This document shows, one piece after another, positions 14,561-16,122 of a DNA stretch of 16,122 bases. Numbering within the stretch: position 1 is the first letter of the stretch; every line of letters starts with the position of its first letter. The notes beneath the pieces are model-generated. The model was not told the origin of the DNA, ran no database searches, and saw nothing but the letters and a program-made list of their open reading frames with translations. The stretch comes from Azotobacter paspali (GTDB taxonomy: Bacteria; Pseudomonadota; Gammaproteobacteria; Pseudomonadales; Pseudomonadaceae). The DNA lies in NCBI RefSeq assembly GCF_042434745.1, contig NZ_JBHLSS010000128.1, one strand, 5' to 3'. Both the position numbers and the translations under genes were made by a program.

Positions 14561-15502
14561 TATTCGCAGCCCGTTGACGCTCTGTGGCCCGCTGAGCGAG
14601 CCACAGGACGAACAGGTGCGGGTGGTGTACGCCTCGCGAACTTCCTTGAAGACGATGCCTGCGCGATCGCACTTGTATTCCAGCATCACCTTCAGTTGGC
14701 CCCAGCCAGCGTCCAGCACTGACTTGGCCATACCGGTCTTCGCGAGTTTCGTGGGGCTGACATCACCCACATGGATTTCGCCGTACTGGTTTACCAGACG
14801 ACCAGAGAACTTGTGCAGCGCATCCTTGCGTCGATTCTTGACCTTGGCGTGGATCGCTTTCACGCGGTACCTGTTGCAGGAACGCTGCGCTGTGGCCAGC
14901 TTGCTCTCCATGTCGCGGTAGAAACGGCCATTCTCTAGGCGCTCACCGTTGCTACAGGTGGCCACATCCTTGAGCCCAAGGTCGATACCCACGGCACCCT
15001 GGCCAGTAGACGGCTGGACATCCACCTCGACAACCACGTTGAAATACCAGCGGCCCCGAGCATCTTCGTTGAAGCTGCCGGAACGGAAGGTGTACTGGCT
15101 CGGGCCGTAGCTATCCCAGGCCTTGAAGTAGCCGCCGTTGTGGTAGACCTGCCCGTTCTTCCACTTGGCAGCGCCGGACTTGAACGGAACCCAGCCCAGG
15201 GAGTGCCGCACGCCATGGGATTTGCGCCATCCCAAACGGAATTTTCCGAACTGCTTGCGGCGCGTGGCGTACTCCCGCGACACCTCTTGCAACGTCTGGG
15301 AATGAAGCCCCAGCTCTTTGCCGGCACCCTGGGTGTAGCGGTCCATATCATAGGTGGACAGAAACAGACCGCGCTCCTGAATGGCTCGGGAGCCGAGTGC
15401 GTTTAGGCAGTTCCAGACGAAGTTCGCGCTGCGGGCCATCTGGCGCAGCAGCGGAACATGCTTGTCTCGAACGCGAACCTTTAGGGTCTTGGTCTGCTTC
15501 AT
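14447..15502 (-). CDS. tnpB: TnpB RNA-guided nuclease with altered RuvC-II
   Basis: This 351-residue protein is an IS1341-type TnpB. It starts MKQTKTLKVRVRDKHV with the usual FVWNCLN helix near 28-34. RuvC-I is GIDLGLKDVAT with Asp174. In RuvC-II the usual [I/V]xxE[D/N]L reads IHVGDVSP (243-250), with Gly246 where the catalytic Glu is expected. The zinc finger is C297-SSC and C319-CEC, between which lies REWTCC. RuvC-III HDRDVNAARNIL (326-337) retains Asp. The nearby EVREAYTTRTC (287-297) holds Glu290 where many TnpBs have another residue, so it may supply the missing acid. Frame is intact and length normal. The start at 15502 follows the LE region. The stop TAG overlaps the right end. Confidence 0.92.
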   Translation of the reverse strand: MKQTKTLKVRVRDKHVPLLRQMARSANFVWNCLNALGSRAIQERGLFLSTYDMDRYTQGAGKELGLHSQTLQEVSREYATRRKQFGKFRLGWRKSHGVRHSLGWVPFKSGAAKWKNGQVYHNGGYFKAWDSYGPSQYTFRSGSFNEDARGRWYFNVVVEVDVQPSTGQGAVGIDLGLKDVATCSNGERLENGRFYRDMESKLATAQRSCNRYRVKAIHAKVKNRRKDALHKFSGRLVNQYGEIHVGDVSPTKLAKTGMAKSVLDAGWGQLKVMLEYKCDRAGIVFKEVREAYTTRTCSSCGSLSGPQSVNGLRIREWTCCECGVAHDRDVNAARNILAAGHGRPVVGIPIL

Positions 15503-15523
15503 GCTGGCACTTTATCGGGACAG

Positions 15524-15541
15524 GGACGGCTAGCGCCGTCC
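15524..15541. other. Left-end subterminal hairpin of the tnpB element
   Basis: GGACGGC (15524-15530) pairs with GCCGTCC (15535-15541) over a TAGC loop. It lies 22 bp upstream of the tnpB start. In this IS family such imperfect subterminal hairpins are recognised by TnpA during single-strand excision. Confidence 0.6.
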
Positions 15542-15600
15542 ACGCTATTCATCCTCACACTAGAAGTATGGGGCCTTCCGTGCATTTCGGTAAAAAGCGC

Positions 15601-15888
15601 ATGTCCAGTTCCGAATCACCCGCCGGCTCCGGCCAAGCGCTGCAGGAGACGCCGGCCAGCGTGGAGCGGCTGCTGCAACTGATCACGGCGGAATACGAGA
15701 GCCTGCCGCGTCAGCTCAAGCGCATCGCCAACTACATGAGCCAGCAGAGCGACCGGGTGATGGTCGACCGGGTCAGCGATATCGCCCAGTACTGCGAGGT
15801 GCATCCCTCGACCATCGTGCGCTTCTCGCAGCGCTTCGGCTTCAAGGGCTTCAGCGAAATGCAGGCGCTGTTGGATGGTCTGAAATAG
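15601..15888 (+). pseudogene. RpiR-family regulator, truncated (N-terminal HTH only)
   Basis: Only 95 residues remain of a regulator normally about 280-300 long. The N-terminal RpiR/MurR helix-turn-helix is well preserved: LITAEYESLPRQLKRIANYM, RVSDIAQYCEVHPSTIVRFSQRFGF and KGFSEMQAL. The sugar-phosphate-binding SIS domain is absent; after EMQAL the frame reads LDGLK and stops, where the family continues with more helix. The break coincides with the probable end of an IS5-type element. The N terminus is close to the left end of the tnpB element, so the native promoter is probably also lost. I start it at 15601; an in-frame ATG at 15568 is possible. A DNA-binding fragment might still be made. 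Confidence 0.85.
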
Positions 15889-16122
15889 CCCTGACTTTTG
15901 CTCCTGTCTGGTTCGCCAAGGACAGAAACACAGGCTCGTGGTCAACCCAAGTTTGATTTTCCGCCCCAAAGAGCATTTGGCGAGGTGTTTTCCCTTATTA
16001 CGGACGCACCTCTCCTGCCACCAACAGATGTTTTCGCGCCATCCACAGGTTTGACAGGGCAAACAGCGTCATCAGTTGCGCCGTATTCTTCGCCAGGCCA
16101 CGGAAGCGCACCTTCACGTAAC
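15874..16122 (-). mobile_element. IS5-family insertion element, partial at window edge
   Basis: The element is recognised by the C-terminal end of an IS5-type transposase on the minus strand and by the abrupt loss of RpiR homology at about 15870-15880. GGTCTGAAATAGCCCTGAC (15876-15894) is a candidate terminal sequence, but the other end is outside the window, so the exact boundary and target duplication cannot be set. Between it and the transposase stop lie about 100 bp of non-coding DNA. Confidence 0.65.
15998..16122 (-). CDS. IS5-family transposase, C-terminal 40 residues (cut by window)
   Basis: The last 40 residues of a DDE transposase are present, entering at the right edge and ending in TAA (TTA on the plus strand at 15998-16000). 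The sequence VKVRFRGLAKNTAQLMTLFA then LSNLWMARKHLL is typical of the C terminus of IS5-family transposases, in the helix just beyond the catalytic Glu. The catalytic residues lie outside the window. The visible part is in frame and undamaged. Confidence 0.8.
   Translation of the reverse strand, partial: YVKVRFRGLAKNTAQLMTLFALSNLWMARKHLLVAGEVRP

Larger units (their letters stand above)
14430..15560 (-). mobile_element. IS200/IS605-family tnpB-only element (IS1341-like)
   Basis: The right end, on the element's own strand, reads CTTTAGGGCGGGGAGGATG then TCAA ending at 14430, a form I recall from IS605-type elements. The left end lies near 15555-15560 and carries a subterminal hairpin at 15524-15541 plus a GAGGATG motif shared with the right end. 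There are no terminal inverted repeats, as expected for this family. No tnpA (Y1 transposase) is present, so it needs a helper in trans. It sits between the Arc-type gene and the start of the RpiR gene. The left boundary is approximate. Confidence 0.75.

Noticed and set aside
1..16122. CRISPR arrays, tRNA or rRNA genes, prophage structural genes
   Set aside because: I saw no regularly spaced direct repeats, no tRNA- or rRNA-like segments and no phage proteins when reading both strands. A covariance search was not possible here.

Overview
The window is GC-rich DNA from a gammaproteobacterium, most likely a pseudomonad and possibly Azotobacter. This rests on GC content and codon use, the Fur-type operators, the HupE and homogentisate-pathway genes, and a spacer-repeat style common in Pseudomonadaceae. 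Genus is inferred from remembered families, not from a search. It looks like a patched accessory region: intact genes alternate with truncated or frameshifted remnants, and the right end carries two insertion elements.

Layout. Bases 1-671 hold no credible gene but are dense in hairpins, ending in a strong TTACTTTTTCTTG/CAAGAAAAAGTGA hairpin. A secreted glycine-zipper protein (672-1076, minus) follows, then its AT-rich promoter with a cluster of TGTCG motifs. A HupE/UreJ-type metal permease and a TauE/SafE (TSUP) anion exporter lie on the minus strand, each with a terminator-like hairpin downstream. The next 465 bp carry a Fur-box-like palindrome. A plus-strand pair follows: an MbtH-like protein and a stand-alone NRPS epimerization/condensation-type domain that has lost its key catalytic residues. 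Convergent to it is a minus-strand fhuC-fhuD-fhuB operon for ferric-siderophore import, with 1-4 bp overlaps and a strong Fur box upstream. fhuD carries two compensating frameshifts. Together, 2900-8800 looks like an iron-starvation module: uptake largely kept, biosynthesis reduced to an orphan pair.

From 8980 to 9770 lies a decayed MglA-type sugar ABC ATPase, apparently fused by deletion to the signal peptide of a sugar-binding protein and broken by at least three frameshifts. Beyond it, on the minus strand, is a homogentisate/tyrosine catabolic operon: truncated hydroxyphenylpyruvate dioxygenase remnant, VOC-family protein, fahA, maiA. No hmgA is present. A DMT/EamA transporter (plus) and a small Arc-type ribbon-helix-helix protein (minus) follow.

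The right end has an IS200/IS605-type element carrying only tnpB (about 14430-15560), inserted just before an RpiR-family regulator. That regulator keeps its N-terminal helix-turn-helix domain but is cut off where an IS5-family element begins; the end of its transposase runs off the right edge. RpiR regulators often control sugar genes, so this remnant and the mgl remnant may come from one lost sugar locus, but that is inference.
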